Part shown: positions 63,256-64,000 of the stretch, piece by piece
Position numbering within the stretch: the stretch's first letter is position 1
Layout: every line of letters begins with the position of its first letter
Assembly (NCBI RefSeq): GCF_004322755.1
Contig: NZ_CP036401.1
Coordinates: forward strand, 5,580,001 to 5,644,000
Source: Pseudoduganella albidiflava
GTDB taxonomy: Bacteria; Pseudomonadota; Gammaproteobacteria; Burkholderiales; Burkholderiaceae_D
Direction: 5' to 3'
Length of the DNA: 64,000 bases
The notes under the pieces: model-generated
Databases searched by the model: none
What the model was told of the DNA's origin: nothing
What the model saw: only the letters and a program-made list of their open reading frames with translations
Program-made: the position numbers and the translations under genes

Positions 63256-64000
63256 ACGGCAAGAAGGGAGCCCATCACGGAGCCCATAATGAAGTCCGTA
63301 ACGAAGCCCATAGCGAAGCCCGTAACGGAGCCCGTAACGAAGCCCATAGTGAAGCCCGTAACGAAGCTCATAACGAAGCTCCTACTGCCGCCGCGTCGCG
63401 GCGCATGCTGAACCGCGACCGGCTCGAGGCGGATATCGCCGCGGTTGCGGTGCGCGTGTTCGCGGAGTGCGGCTACGAAGGCGCGTCGGTGGCGGCGATC
63501 GCGGAAGGCGCCGGGCTGTCGAAGCAGAACCTGATGTACTACTTCCCCACCAAGCAGGAGCTGTACCGCCGCGTGCTGGACGATGTGCTCGACGACTGGC
63601 TGGAACGCATGTCCAGCCTTGCGCGGGCCGCCGAGGACGATGCGCCGGCCGATGTGCTGCGCGCCTACGTGCAGGCCAAGCTGCGCTTCTCGCAGGAGCA
63701 GCCATACGCATCGCGCGTGTATGCGATGGAAGTGATCGGCGGGGCCAGGTTGTACGGCGGGCAGATCAGGGAACGCGTGGTGCCGGTGCTCAGGCGCGAT
63801 ATCGACGTGTTCGAGCGGTGGATCGCCGCCGGGCGCATCGCGCCCGTGAACGCCACCCACCTGCTGTTCGCGATCTGGGCGATGACGCAGTCCTACGCGG
63901 ACTTCGCCGCGCAGATGGCGCTGGTGCTGGACCGGCGCCAGTTGCTGAAGAAGGATTACCAGGAAGCCGAGGATACCATCGTGGGCCTCGTGCTGGCGCT
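63252..64000 (+). CDS. RutR-like TetR regulator with repetitive N-terminal extension, 3' end cut by window
   Basis: 249 residues to the window edge, frame still open. Residues 1-47 are a low-complexity tail of NEARNEAHSEARNGA-type tetrads encoded by 12 bp tandem repeats. The HTH follows (EADIAAVAVRVFAECGYEGA, AIAEGAGLSKQNLMYYFPTK) and a RutR-type C-terminal domain (YVQAKLRFSQEQPYASRVYA, MEVIGGARLYGGQI, WIAAGRIAPVNATHLLFAIWAM, QSYADFAAQ). RutR senses uracil/thymine and controls pyrimidine use. Coupled to the MocR gene by a 4 bp overlap. Confidence 0.88.
   Translation, partial: MNGKKGAHHGAHNEVRNEAHSEARNGARNEAHSEARNEAHNEAPTAAASRRMLNRDRLEADIAAVAVRVFAECGYEGASVAAIAEGAGLSKQNLMYYFPTKQELYRRVLDDVLDDWLERMSSLARAAEDDAPADVLRAYVQAKLRFSQEQPYASRVYAMEVIGGARLYGGQIRERVVPVLRRDIDVFERWIAAGRIAPVNATHLLFAIWAMTQSYADFAAQMALVLDRRQLLKKDYQEAEDTIVGLVLA

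Overview
The window is a high-GC bacterial chromosome segment with strong third-position G/C bias. It most resembles a plant- or soil-associated betaproteobacterium of the Oxalobacteraceae (Massilia/Duganella/Pseudoduganella type). That assignment is an inference from gene content and style: plant-polysaccharide hydrolases, a stressosome module, short AHL quorum-sensing genes and abundant intergenic palindromes. No rRNA or marker gene was available to confirm it.

Layout. 0-3.6 kb: the tail of a GntR/FCD regulator, a cluster of four hairpin repeats, a pectin/rhamnogalacturonan pair (GH105 and DUF4861) and a small ArsC-family reductase. 3.8-9.65 kb: a tRNA-Pro(CGG) gene that received a visibly AT-richer 5.7 kb genomic island, bounded by a 45 bp repeat of the tRNA 3' end. 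The island holds an integrase remnant, an unrecognised Cys/His protein, and a leftward set of membrane protein, P-loop ATPase and SIR2-like gene, the last broken by several lesions. 9.9-13.9 kb: a NemR-like TetR regulator with a DJ-1/PfpI protein, an alpha/beta hydrolase and an aldehyde dehydrogenase, sharing four copies of a TAGAC-n5-GTCTA operator. 14-25 kb: two MFS transporters, a flavin reductase, a monooxygenase, a YddA-type ABC transporter, a gamma carbonic anhydrase, an acyl-CoA synthetase and a Fur-controlled siderophore receptor. 25-33 kb: a GH9 cellulase with a LacI-type operator, a truncated ATP-grasp protein with a phosphopantetheinyl transferase, an AHL quorum-sensing locus (luxI, small HTH gene, convergent luxR) and a GH2 enzyme.

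33.4-39.4 kb: one continuous operon rsbR-rsbS-rsbT, a kinase-like/PP2C phosphatase fusion and two hybrid histidine kinases. This is a stressosome whose visible output is two-component phosphorelay; no sigma-B was found. 39.5-50.2 kb: an atypical OmpA-like membrane protein, the urate oxidase PuuD, two LysR regulators, a META lipoprotein, a Pta-AckA pair translationally linked to a PliG-like lysozyme inhibitor and an L,D-transpeptidase, a TSUP permease and a CAT-like protein. 50.2-64 kb: a nearly complete reductive pyrimidine degradation cluster. It contains the NCS1 permease, PreT/PreA, dihydropyrimidinase, carbamoylase, omega-aminotransferase, MmsA and alanine dehydrogenase, with divergent MocR-like and RutR-like regulators and a RutR-type operator. 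Together these take uracil or thymine through beta-alanine-type intermediates to acyl-CoA, with ammonia release by alanine dehydrogenase.

The best candidates for something undescribed are the membrane protein/ATPase/SIR2 module on the tRNA island, the stressosome-to-histidine-kinase operon, and a repeat family whose hairpin loop appears to have been invaded by a 70 bp tandem array.
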